From positions 1 through 32,062 of the forward strand of contig JACQFV010000159.1 in assembly GCA_016199865.1 (NCBI GenBank): a stretch of DNA of 32,062 nucleotides. The letters are read 5' to 3'. Origin of the DNA: Candidatus Zixiibacteriota bacterium (GTDB taxonomy: Bacteria; Zixibacteria; MSB-5A5; WJJR01). Positions 15,863-23,139 of the stretch are shown here, piece by piece (position 1 is the stretch's first letter; the number at the start of each line of letters is the position of its first letter). A program made the position numbers and the translations under genes. The notes under the pieces were generated by a model, which did no database searches, had not been told where the DNA came from, and saw nothing but the letters and a program-made list of their open reading frames with translations.

Positions 15863-15975
15863 GTCTTGGAAATTGGTCTCGCAACCCGCCGATCTGTCTG
15901 AGTTATTGCATCTGACCGTGCCCGACGGGCAGGCCAGACGCAGTGGCTGAGGCCGGACACTGAGAGGAGATAGGT

Positions 15976-16296
15976 GTGAAGATCTATGTGGGCGGTCTCG
16001 CGCCCGAGGTGGACGATGGCAAACTCAAAGATCTGTTCACTCCCTATGGCCAGGTCGAATCCGCCGTGGTAGTCAAGGGTCACTACACCCGCCAGTCGCG
16101 GGGATTCGGCTTCGTCGAGATGCCCGTCCGTGCCGAAGCCAGCGCGGCCATCACCGCCCTGAGTGGGACGCGGTTGATGGAGCGCGCACTCGAGGTCAGT
16201 GAAGCGAGGCCGCCGGCAGACAGGCCCCCCCACGGGGATCGCAAGGGCGGTGGATCTCCTCGCCGCGGTCGACCGGACGGTGGGAATCGTCACTGA
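15976..16296 (+). CDS. RRM-domain RNA-binding protein
   Basis: GTG 15976 follows GAGAGGAGATAG. The 106-residue product is one RNA recognition motif (residues 1-78) with RNP2 IYVGGL and RNP1 RGFGFVEM, then a Gly/Arg/Pro-rich tail (DRKGGGSPRRGRPDGG). This is the architecture of the small cyanobacterial and other bacterial Rbp proteins, which bind single-stranded RNA and often act in cold response or mRNA localisation. Those proteins are usually monocistronic, as here. Confidence 0.92.
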   Translation: MKIYVGGLAPEVDDGKLKDLFTPYGQVESAVVVKGHYTRQSRGFGFVEMPVRAEASAAITALSGTRLMERALEVSEARPPADRPPHGDRKGGGSPRRGRPDGGNRH

Positions 16297-16618
16297 ACAG
16301 AGCGGCGACGCTGCCTTCCCGATGTCGCCGGCATTTCTCGCAATCTGGCATCGGGCAGCACCCGGCATCAGTTCAGACTCAAGCCGGCGGCTGACTCGTC
16401 GAGTGCGGACGCTCACGAGTAAATTGAACCGTTCTTCCCCGCTTTTCGCTTGACGTCACTGACCCGTAGAGGTTGATTATTGGCGAGCCCAGAGGGCTCA
16501 GGCGGGGCGATTAACCGCCATACCTCATTGCGGGCTCCAACCGCAGCTGTAAAGTCGACGACAATTGATTCGAGACTTGGTCAGGCCAGTGCCGTACGTA
16601 TAACAAGGAGGTTCCACC
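16297..16618. other. Intergenic stretch without supported gene
   Basis: Short ORFs here look like shadows. The only structure seen is a GAGCCC-AGA-GGGCTC hairpin at 16485-16499. A TTGACG at 16450 lacks a convincing -10 partner. Confidence 0.4.
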
Positions 16619-17371
16619 ATGAGAGTCAGACGACGCGTTCACCCCGCACCTCTCTTGGCGGCCCTGCTGGCCGCCGTGGCGCTCACCCCTTGGACGGCGT
16701 ATGCCGCCGCCGGGGCAGGGTGCGCCGACCTGAACCATGACGGCGTGGCCAACATCCAGGACGTCATGGTTGCGGTCAACACGGTCTTCCGGGGCGACAC
16801 ATCGCTGCATTGTGCGGACTTGACCGCCCCGGCTGAGGCACTGTCGAACTGGTTTGGTCCGGCGCTGTCCAACGTCAGTGATCCTTTGCAGCAGCAGGCG
16901 CTCTCATCGCTCGCCTCTCCCGTCACGTTCAACGCCGTCGTCCACGACTCCGGGCGTGCCGTGCCCGCGCTGTTGGCCTTCGGCGACGCGGTGATTCAAC
17001 TGGAGGGAACCGGCCTTTTGGATCAGTATCAGGCCGCCGGCCTGCTGGACGTGGCGACCAGCGCTTGGCCAATGGCGACGGGGGCGGAGGGTATCAGTTC
17101 CGACAGTCTTCTGCTGACTTTGCGCTGCCTGCACGAGTGCAAGGAGCGGTTCGAACATTGCCGCCGGGACAGCGTTGACAGTCTACCACAGTGCGTGTCG
17201 GAATTGGTTCACTGTCTGGTCGGCTGTTTGCGCCACGACCGGTCCGTGCCGCAGGATTGCATCGACATATGCCTGCACGAGTACCGGGACTGCCTCACCT
17301 CGGGCAAGCCGGCCTGGTGGTGCACTTCGCGCCTTGCTTGGTGCATTGTGCGCTGTTTCCGGAACGGCTGA
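16619..17371 (+). CDS. Secreted dockerin-like protein with patterned 12-Cys C-terminal domain
   Basis: ATG 16619 follows AAGGAGGTTCCACC. The 250-residue product has a signal peptide (PLLAALLAAVALTPWTAYAA) and one Ca-binding dockerin-like loop (DLNHDGVANIQDVMVAVNTV). A central helical region of about 100 residues follows. The last 80 residues hold twelve cysteines spaced CX3CX6C-X10-CX6CX3C-X10-CX3CX6C-X9-CX6CX3C. The mirrored spacing fits two disulfide-stapled helical hairpins in tandem. The family of the Cys domain is not one I recognise. A strong terminator follows. The protein is most likely extracellular. Confidence 0.82.
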   Translation: MRVRRRVHPAPLLAALLAAVALTPWTAYAAAGAGCADLNHDGVANIQDVMVAVNTVFRGDTSLHCADLTAPAEALSNWFGPALSNVSDPLQQQALSSLASPVTFNAVVHDSGRAVPALLAFGDAVIQLEGTGLLDQYQAAGLLDVATSAWPMATGAEGISSDSLLLTLRCLHECKERFEHCRRDSVDSLPQCVSELVHCLVGCLRHDRSVPQDCIDICLHEYRDCLTSGKPAWWCTSRLAWCIVRCFRNG

Positions 17372-17399
17372 TCTCGATCAACAAGGCTTATGTCAGGAC

Positions 17400-17436
17400 A
17401 AAACCCCCGGCCGGATGTTCTCCCGCCGGGGGTTCT
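17400..17436 (+). terminator. Intrinsic terminator
   Basis: AACCCCCGGC (17402-17411) pairs perfectly with GCCGGGGGTT (17425-17434), with A before and TTCTT after. It lies about 30 bases after the stop of the Cys-rich protein gene. Confidence 0.8.
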
Positions 17437-17493
17437 TGCGCTCTGGCCACAGAAACCGGAACGTGGCTCGGTCTGCGAGGTAGTGTAGCTGAT

Positions 17494-17640
17494 CTATTGA
17501 GTCTCGCGTAATATAGAGACATGCTGTGTACGGCCCCACCGCTTGCGGTGGGATTGCCCGAACCATCCTCCCACAGCACGCTGTGGGCCACCAATCTCTT
17601 CTCTTGACCCGCTGTCACTGGATTATACGAGACTCAATAG
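17494..17640. repeat. 147-bp palindromic element with two internal hairpins
   Basis: The ends CTATTGAGTCTCG and CGAGACTCAATAG are perfect 13-base inverted repeats, with similarity continuing a few bases inward (CGTAAT/TATAAT). Inside are two perfect hairpins, CCCACCGC-TT-GCGGTGGG (17535-17552) and CCCACAGC-AC-GCTGTGGG (17570-17587). The layout could be a MITE-like element or a structured RNA with a multi-branch fold. No direct target duplication is obvious. Confidence 0.7.
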
Positions 17641-17864
17641 GTTAGAACTGATTTCAAAATACCCGCAACGCGGAGCAGGTTGACGCCATGGCCTTGCAGA
17701 ACGAGGTGAGCCATGGCGTTCAGTGGACGACTGAGCGATGCGCCGTCCGTCAGGGCGAGGACGGCGTCGAGACCGGTCGCGCGCCGGAATAGGGTCCGAT
17801 GAGCATTGAAACATTCCCGCTTGCTCGTGCTCGGTCACTTCGACGCGACGCCGCGAGCGACCCC
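17641..17864 (-). other. Possible coding remnant, unidentified
   Basis: One minus-strand frame stays open for about 65 codons (ECFNAHRTLFRRATGLDAVL ... VLQGHGVNLLRVAGILKS) and stops inside the right arm of the palindromic element. It has no clear start and I do not recognise it. It may be the tail of a lost gene. Confidence 0.25.
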
Positions 17865-18191
17865 TCATTCGCCAGGCGGGTGATAGCGAATCTTTTCGAC
17901 CCGCCCAAGCGCCTCCAGAGTCTCCTCGACCGTCAGTAAGACCGTCGTCTCGAACTTCGAGAGCGCCCCACCGCCGCTGATCGCGAACGATACCGCCGCC
18001 ATCGCCACGTTGTCCGGGGCCTCCCACAGGGTGTAGCCGTCGTACTCCCCGAACGCGTACCAAAAACCGTGGAGTTTTCCGCCAACCGACTCGATGTAGG
18101 ATCGGGCCGCGACTCGCCGGTCCTCGGGATGCTTGGACAGTCGAGCCCACGTCTCGGGGGTGTAGCTGAAGCGCGTCAGGTACATCGCCAT
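17865..18191 (-). CDS. GYD-domain protein
   Basis: With ATG 18191 after CAAGGAGGCAGACC the protein has 108 residues and is a complete GYD domain (PF08734 type): MYLTRFSYTPETWARL, GKLHGFWYAFGEYDGYTLWE, then the ALSKFETTVLLTVEE strand and helix. GYD proteins are small ferredoxin-fold proteins of unknown role. The frame stays open upstream to 18389, and that part reads like a Tat signal (SRRQFLSACSVLAGAVA). That extension has no ribosome binding site of its own, whereas 18191 has a strong one, so I prefer the short form. A Tat-exported long form remains possible. Confidence 0.8.
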   Translation of the reverse strand: MAMYLTRFSYTPETWARLSKHPEDRRVAARSYIESVGGKLHGFWYAFGEYDGYTLWEAPDNVAMAAVSFAISGGGALSKFETTVLLTVEETLEALGRVEKIRYHPPGE

Positions 18192-18467
18192 GGTCTGCCT
18201 CCTTGGGGATACGGGGTCAATACCACTCAAAATTGCCTTCAAGTCAACTCGGGATTCCGCAACTGGAACGTACTGCGTAGCGACCGCACCCGCAAGCACC
18301 GAGCACGCCGAAAGGAACTGCCGACGTGACAAGGCAGATTGCTCTCCCGACGTTGCCGGATTCCGCAATGTGATGTCGCCAGTGGACATGCGCAGTCAAG
18401 ATGACCGATGGATCGATGGTTAACAATAGTCGATGTGATGGAGGCTTCAGTTGAATTCGAGAGGACC

Positions 18468-19028
18468 TCAAGCCAATAGCCGTAACCACTTCTTGCCCCA
18501 GCCGCTCGTCGCCGGCGGAGCCGGAAGGGTCGACAAGGACGAGTGCCAGTGCACCCACTTCCAGCCGTCGTCGCCCCTGCGCAATACGACCGTGGTCCGG
18601 GTTGGCTGTGAGAGTGTGCTTCCGTCGGGCATTGTCGCCACAAAGTCGTACTCCAAGGCGCAGAAGGCCAAAGCGGAGATCGCATGACAGTCGGTAGAGT
18701 GCCGATCGAATCTCAGTCTTGCGCCCGCCTTCTTGGCCCAGGCGAAGATATCGTTGAAGTAGCGGACGGCCTCATCCCGCGACCCCATCCGCACCGGCTT
18801 GCCCTCCACGTCGATGTCGAATCCCGACACGTCCTTGCCCATGGCGACACTTACCCAGGCCGAATCCATCGCAGCAATGGCATCCATCCCCTTGTCGATT
18901 ACCTGGCGCACTTCTCGTGTCGCCGCGTCGTCCCAGAGTGCCGTGGGTGGCTTCTGTTCCGCCGACGCGATCGTGAGACTGCAAACTCCCAATACAGCCG
19001 CGAGAACGATCCATCGAATTCTGCGCAT
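18468..19028 (-). CDS. Secreted SnoaL/NTF2-like protein
   Basis: The 186-residue product has a signal peptide (IRWIVLAAVLGVCSLTIASA). The mature domain fits the DUF4440/SnoaL-like fold: a long N-terminal helix (EVRQVIDKGMDAIAAMDSAW), a loop with GKPVRMGSRDEAVRYFNDIF, then strands ending in TTVVLRRGDDGWKWVHWHSS. The closing HWHSS strand is typical of that family. Such domains bind small molecules or mediate dimerisation, and the function here is unknown. The start ATG 19028 lacks a strong ribosome binding site. Confidence 0.8.
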   Translation of the reverse strand: MRRIRWIVLAAVLGVCSLTIASAEQKPPTALWDDAATREVRQVIDKGMDAIAAMDSAWVSVAMGKDVSGFDIDVEGKPVRMGSRDEAVRYFNDIFAWAKKAGARLRFDRHSTDCHAISALAFCALEYDFVATMPDGSTLSQPTRTTVVLRRGDDGWKWVHWHSSLSTLPAPPATSGWGKKWLRLLA

Positions 19029-19180
19029 CGGGTTTCACTCTTGGTGACGAGACTTGAAAACGATCAAGAACGGGTGAGAGGTTGATTTCCAAACAACCGA
19101 CCGAATCGGTGCGAAGAGGGTACCCGAAGTTAGAATCCCGGACAATCAGATTTCGAGATCGGCACTACTCGGGTGGGCTG

Positions 19181-19270
19181 TCAGAGACGTCCTACGGCCT
19201 GCCGCACCGAATCATCGCTCACCCGCGCGCAGATCTCGGTCGTCGTGATCTGTCTATGCCCCAGCGCCCG
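19181..19270 (-). pseudogene. Tyrosine recombinase 3'-end fragment, copy F
   Basis: The minus strand reads RALGHRQITTTEICARVSDD followed by SVRQAVGRL and a stop. The catalytic Tyr is replaced by Cys (EIC). It lies between the SnoaL-like gene and the lipocalin-like gene. Confidence 0.8.
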
Positions 19271-19405
19271 CGGGGTGATCGCGGGACAGGCAGGCCCACT
19301 GCCGGGGGCAACTCGCAGCAGCATTGTACTGACAATGTGAGTTGCCCCGATTTGTTGTCCGCAAATCAGGACTGAGACTTGAGGGGCCCCGTCCCCCGCC
19401 AGCCC

Positions 19406-19930
19406 TCATCGGACTTTTTCCCAATGGTCCACGAACACGCCGGGACGTGTCGCCGTCAGCTTGCTGCCCTCGAACACGATTTCGGGTTCGTCGTGAAGCG
19501 GGAGCTTGATCTTGAGCTTGGAACCGTCCGTTGTCACGGGAGCTTTGCCGTTTGCCTGAGTGAAATCATACTTCAGGCCGGTGCCGGTGATCTCGTCGTT
19601 CATGCAAAAGTACAGATTTTTCTCGACGTATTCCTTGTCGGTGAGTGTGTACTCGGCGACGTAGGAGATGGAAACATGCTTCCCCGCCGAATCCGACCAC
19701 GCCACATTGAAGTTCCGGTATTTCTCCGTATACGTGACCATCCCGACGATGGCCGGCGGCTTCTGCACCGCACCATTGGGAAGATCCCGCGACACCAGCA
19801 TGTAGGTGCCCTGAATGTTCGGCGTCTTGACCGCCGCAGTGCCCGCCTTGTCCTGGCCGGGGGCAAGCGACACAGCGCCAGCCACCAAGGCGGCGACGAT
19901 AACCACGAGGCCAACCGGTTTCTTACGCAT
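19406..19930 (-). CDS. Secreted lipocalin-like protein
   Basis: ATG 19930 follows AGGAGGAGAC, so the longer track start (20005) is rejected. The 174-residue product has a signal peptide (LVVIVAALVAGAVSLAPGQ). The mature part begins IQGTYMLVSRDLPNG and continues with strands such as AIVGMVTYTEKYRNFNVAW and SYVAEYTLTDKEY, ending in FVDHWEKVR. The G-T-Y/W-L-V-S start and beta-rich layout fit the bacterial lipocalin-like class, a small-molecule-binding barrel. The ligand is unknown and the assignment is moderate. Confidence 0.7.
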   Translation of the reverse strand: MRKKPVGLVVIVAALVAGAVSLAPGQDKAGTAAVKTPNIQGTYMLVSRDLPNGAVQKPPAIVGMVTYTEKYRNFNVAWSDSAGKHVSISYVAEYTLTDKEYVEKNLYFCMNDEITGTGLKYDFTQANGKAPVTTDGSKLKIKLPLHDEPEIVFEGSKLTATRPGVFVDHWEKVR

Positions 19931-20053
19931 GTCTCCTCCTGAAGGTTGAGAGTGCACACTTACAGCCCCGGTCCATATCCGTGTGGCAGATACCCGGGCT
20001 GACAACGGGGCCAGTCACGCCCAGAGATGTTCGAGTGTCAAGCGGAAATGCTG

Positions 20054-20227
20054 TCAGGTGGAACGGACGGCCCGCTTCAGGCGGTCATCGCTGACCCGCG
20101 CATAGATCTCAGTCGTCGTGATCTGTCGGTGCCCCAGCGCCCGCTGGACCAGGTACAGGTCTCCAGTCTTATGGCACAGGCGGGTCGCGAAGGTGTGGCG
20201 GGTGATTCCTGCTTTCTGGCACGGGCC
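20054..20227 (-). pseudogene. Tyrosine recombinase 3'-end fragment, copy G (longest)
   Basis: The minus strand reads QKAGITRHTFATRLCHKTGD, LYLVQRALGH, then RQITTTEIYARVSDDRLKRA and a stop. It keeps RHTFAT, LGH and the catalytic EIY block, but the HPHxLR part is collapsed and everything upstream is replaced. Across 4815-4943 of copy A the nucleotide match is high, roughly 80 percent by eye. The track ORF up to 20452 continues into unrelated sequence. Confidence 0.85.
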
Positions 20228-20515
20228 GGAGAGCCGCCATTGCACCTGCCGGGTTGCCGACCGCGACCTTGGCTTTTCCCGACTTGGCGGACGCATCGAA
20301 AATGATGCATATTCACTCTCGTTGCTTGAGCTAAGAGCTGCATGCGGCGTCGGTTCACGCGGGAGTTTAAGCTTGGGAGGGACGGTGTATGGCAGTAGCG
20401 TCATCGAAATCGCAGGCCCGGCGTAACGGCGATCCGTCCGCTCCCGGAACACCGATCGCCATGTCCGTCATGCGCTCCCCCGTTGTAATACCCCGATCTG
20501 CCGGTGGCTGGCTGA

Positions 20516-21295
20516 GTGTCGAGCGAAATCCCTCTCTATCCGCTCCTGCGCGGGCGTGATGTTAGCGCGTGGCTTGCGAATCTGTCCGCGCTCATAATAG
20601 TCCCTCATGCTGCCGCGGACTTTTCTGTGCCCTTGAGTGTCGAGGAGGTAAGCCGCAGCGCGCCCCTAACGCTCGAATACTTCGGAGAGTTCGAGAAGGC
20701 GCTCCGATCTCGTAGCGGGTACCGACAACTCCACAAGGAGAGACCAGAATTCTACGTTGTGGGGAATACCGGCAACTACACGCTCGCGCCCCATAAGGTG
20801 GTGTTCAAAGAGCTCACCGATGTGTTCCAATGTGCGGTCATCAGCCCGGAGCAGACGGCGAATCGGGTTTCAAAGCCAGTGATCCCAGATCACAAGCTGC
20901 TCTTTCTCGTATGCTCCTGCGCAGAGGAAGCACATTTTGTCGCGGGTTTGCCCAATTCAATTCCCGCCCGTGCAGCGCTCTACAGCGCCTCAGTCGGGGT
21001 TCAGACGCAGGCCGACTATCCCACCGACGTGTCACGCATCCGGCTGCCGGATTGCGATCCAAAGAATGCAGTTCACCGAAATGTAGTCCGACTGTCACAA
21101 GAGTGTCACGAGATCGCAAGGGCCGACGGGGGCTCCGGGCAGCTTGTGGCGCTGGGGACAGATCTTGCCTCCGCAACGTCGGATATTGGGAAGATCCCAA
21201 GCAGCGAGCGGGAGCCGCTGATGGCCTACTACACGAAGATTCGGTCATTCCGAAAACGCGCGGCTCCCTCTGAGTCGATGGAGGAGGAAGTATAA
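20516..21295 (+). pseudogene. C-terminal recognition domain of an N6-adenine methyltransferase/restriction enzyme (truncated)
   Basis: The 259-residue ORF begins at GTG directly after an in-frame TGA. It reads LYPLLRGRDVSAWLANLSAL, then PLTLEYFGEFEKALRSRSGY and NYTLAPHKVVFKELTDVFQ. This is the TaqI/Eco57I-type specificity domain that normally follows an NPPY methyltransferase domain; motif I and NPPY are missing. It is most likely the tail of a lost type IIG enzyme. A second small frame (20389-20559, MAVASSKSQARRNG, preceded by GGGAGGGACGGTGT) overlaps its start and might be a trace of the lost 5' part, but this is weak. The R2 repeat follows 36 bases later. Confidence 0.75.
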
Positions 21296-21331
21296 CCCCG
21301 CGCCGAGGACGAGATGTGGAAAGACCAAGTC

Positions 21332-21393
21332 ATTCAGGCCAAAGGTGTGTGAGCTTGGAGTCCGAACGTGCCCGAATTGTCTGACGATGTACA
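21332..21393. repeat. 62-bp repeat, copy R2 (downstream of truncated restriction-modification gene)
   Basis: This is the partner of R1 at 12043-12104, 52 of 62 identical without gaps. As with R1 it lies shortly after a restriction-modification reading frame and is followed within a few bases by a small hairpin (CCCCA-TCCTC-TGGGG, 21398-21412). Confidence 0.75.
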
Positions 21394-21526
21394 GTCCCCC
21401 CATCCTCTGGGGTCCTGGCACTCAAACCGACCCAACGAAGGCGGATTCCTTGAGCCGGATCTGACATGGCCGCGGGACAAAATCACAGGTGACCTCCGCC
21501 GAATCGATGACAATGATAGAATGAAA

Positions 21527-21559
21527 CATCCCCCATAGCCGTCCGGGCTATGGGGGATG
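21527..21559. terminator. Bidirectional terminator
   Basis: CATCCCCCATAGCC pairs perfectly over 14 bases with GGCTATGGGGGATG around a five-base loop. Minus-strand read-through continues into TTTCATTC. It fits as the end of the minus-strand gene that stops at 21581. Confidence 0.8.
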
Positions 21560-21580
21560 TGATTTCACGCAACACGCGGC

Positions 21581-22669
21581 TTACTTCAAGAGTAGCATTT
21601 CCCGGCTTTGGCCGAATTCTCCGGCCACGAGGCGATAGAAGTAGACGCCCGAAGCAGGCGGACTGCTGCTGCCATCCGTGCCGTCCCAACCCACCGTGTA
21701 GCGACCGGCCGGTTGGAATCCCGATACCAGCGTCCTGACCCGCTGACCGAGAACATTGTAAAGTGTCAGGTCGACATTTCCGTCTCTCGGAAGCAGATAG
21801 ACGATCTGGGTCCCCGCGTTGAATGGATTGGGATAGTTCTGTTTGAGCACATAGTCGGACGGGACCGCGCCCGGCGCACTCGCCGTCGAAGGACTCAGAT
21901 TCACTGCCAGCGCCACCTCACCGCAGAAGATCAGGAACTGGCATCCATCGAATCCAATATTGATAGCGTCGACGGCCATGTTAATTTGGGAAATCGCCGC
22001 ACCGCCCGTGGGCCGCCCTGCCAGCGCACGATCGGCCAGTTCCAAAAGCCCGTTCACATTGACGCCGAGACTCAGACTCGACAAGGCATTAAGAACGGCC
22101 TGCGTGATAATGAAGCTGCTGACCGGATCATCGGCCGTACCCAAAATACCATCCGGGCCCGGATCGGGCACGTCGTTGCCATTCCCGAGGATGTTATCTG
22201 ATCCTGGCAGCGCCTTCTGGGTATTCATCGCATGGCAGAGAAGCAGACTGCCGAGATTGGCGTCGTACCGGACATTGAGACCCAGCGTGATCGTCTGACC
22301 CAACAGCACATTGGTGAATTTGCCCTTGCCGTCCACCGGCAGGATCGGCGCCGTCTGGCAGGAGGTATGATCGATCGTCTTGTCGCCGAGATTCGACGGT
22401 AACGCGCGCGGTGAAGAACCAGCCGGCAGACGCAGAATGATGCAACTCTCCGACCCTTCATCGAATGTCACTGACCGCCCCGGCTTACCCACAACGAGGG
22501 GCCAGGCCAGCGCGATCTTGAACCTCACTCGTTCTTCTCGGAGGCGTTGGCAGAATACGGACAACAGCGGGTCGCAATGCCTCCGGCTCGCGTGGGTCCA
22601 AGGCTTGGTACCGTTCGAGTTCCGACGGGCATGAATCGGTTGGCTTGTCAGCCGCCCGTTGACGATCAA
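21581..22669 (-). pseudogene. Secreted protein C-terminal part with FCB-type sorting tail (5' end lost)
   Basis: The 362-residue frame starts at a TTG with no ribosome binding site or signal peptide. The part before about residue 50 looks noncoding. From about 50 on it reads like a large secreted protein (CIILRLPAGSSPRALPSNLG, TNVLLGQTITLGLNVRYDAN) with a PGPDGILGTADDP calcium-type loop. Residues about 275-362 are a FlgD-like/T9SS type A sorting domain: NYPNPFNAGTQIVYLLPRDG, LTLYNVLGQRVRTL, GVYFYRL and a final Lys. Such tails direct export and surface attachment in FCB bacteria. Loss of the front makes this a likely pseudogene or rearranged gene. Confidence 0.7.
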
Positions 22670-23139
22670 TGACTTACGCTTCTCGGGTCGGGCACCGAGA
22701 TTTCGAACAACGTATCACTCGCCCCGCCATTGAATCCTTCTTCCAATTCCATCCGCAGATCAAGATCAAGGCCGATCCCGATGGGGTCGGCCTTTCGCTC
22801 TTGCATCCCTTTGCGTGGCAAAGGGTCGCGGGGCCAGGTCGGCGCGTGACAAGATGGGGATCTTCCACTGTGCCGTCACGGAGCGCGGCCGCGGGCCGCG
22901 GTTTGGCCTGAACCCGCTCGTTTCGCGTCTGAAACTCTCGGGTTCGGTGACCGCAAATTACCGCCGCTTCTCGCCACGGAGACCAACGCAAAGTCCGTGG
23001 ATCGTGACGGACCCACGGGCCTTGTGGGCGTCGTTTCGGACTGATTCTACCGGCACGTATTGCAGAGCTCTGCCGGGGGATGCAAGTCTTCTCTTGGTCA
23101 CGAGCATTCAGCATTCGCTCGTAATTTGCGAACGTGTTT
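22670..23139. other. Intergenic stretch with hairpins and a weak ORF
   Basis: Hairpins are seen at 22768-22794 (AAGGCCGATCCC with GGGGTCGGCCTT, terminator-like) and 22807-22825 (CCCTTTG/CAAAGGG). A 46-codon minus-strand frame (22666-22806, MQERKADPIGIGLDLDLRME) looks protein-like but has no proper ribosome binding site. The track ORF 22674-23156 overlaps it in another frame and is not convincing. Confidence 0.4.

Noticed and set aside
15634-16416. 260-residue minus-strand ORF
   Set aside because: Only the short recombinase fragment E inside it is meaningful; the rest is antisense to the RRM gene and mddA.
16574-16602. TTGGTC-16-TATAAC promoter for the Cys-rich protein
   Set aside because: Its start site would fall inside the ribosome binding site, leaving almost no leader.
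17623-18150. 175-residue minus-strand ORF
   Set aside because: Out-of-frame shadow of the GYD gene extended into the region next to the palindromic element.
12036-21412. R1/R2 repeats as integron attC sites
   Set aside because: No RYYYAAC/GTTRRRY core pair with the expected imperfect palindrome between them, and only two copies; the coding-like differences fit a gene remnant better.
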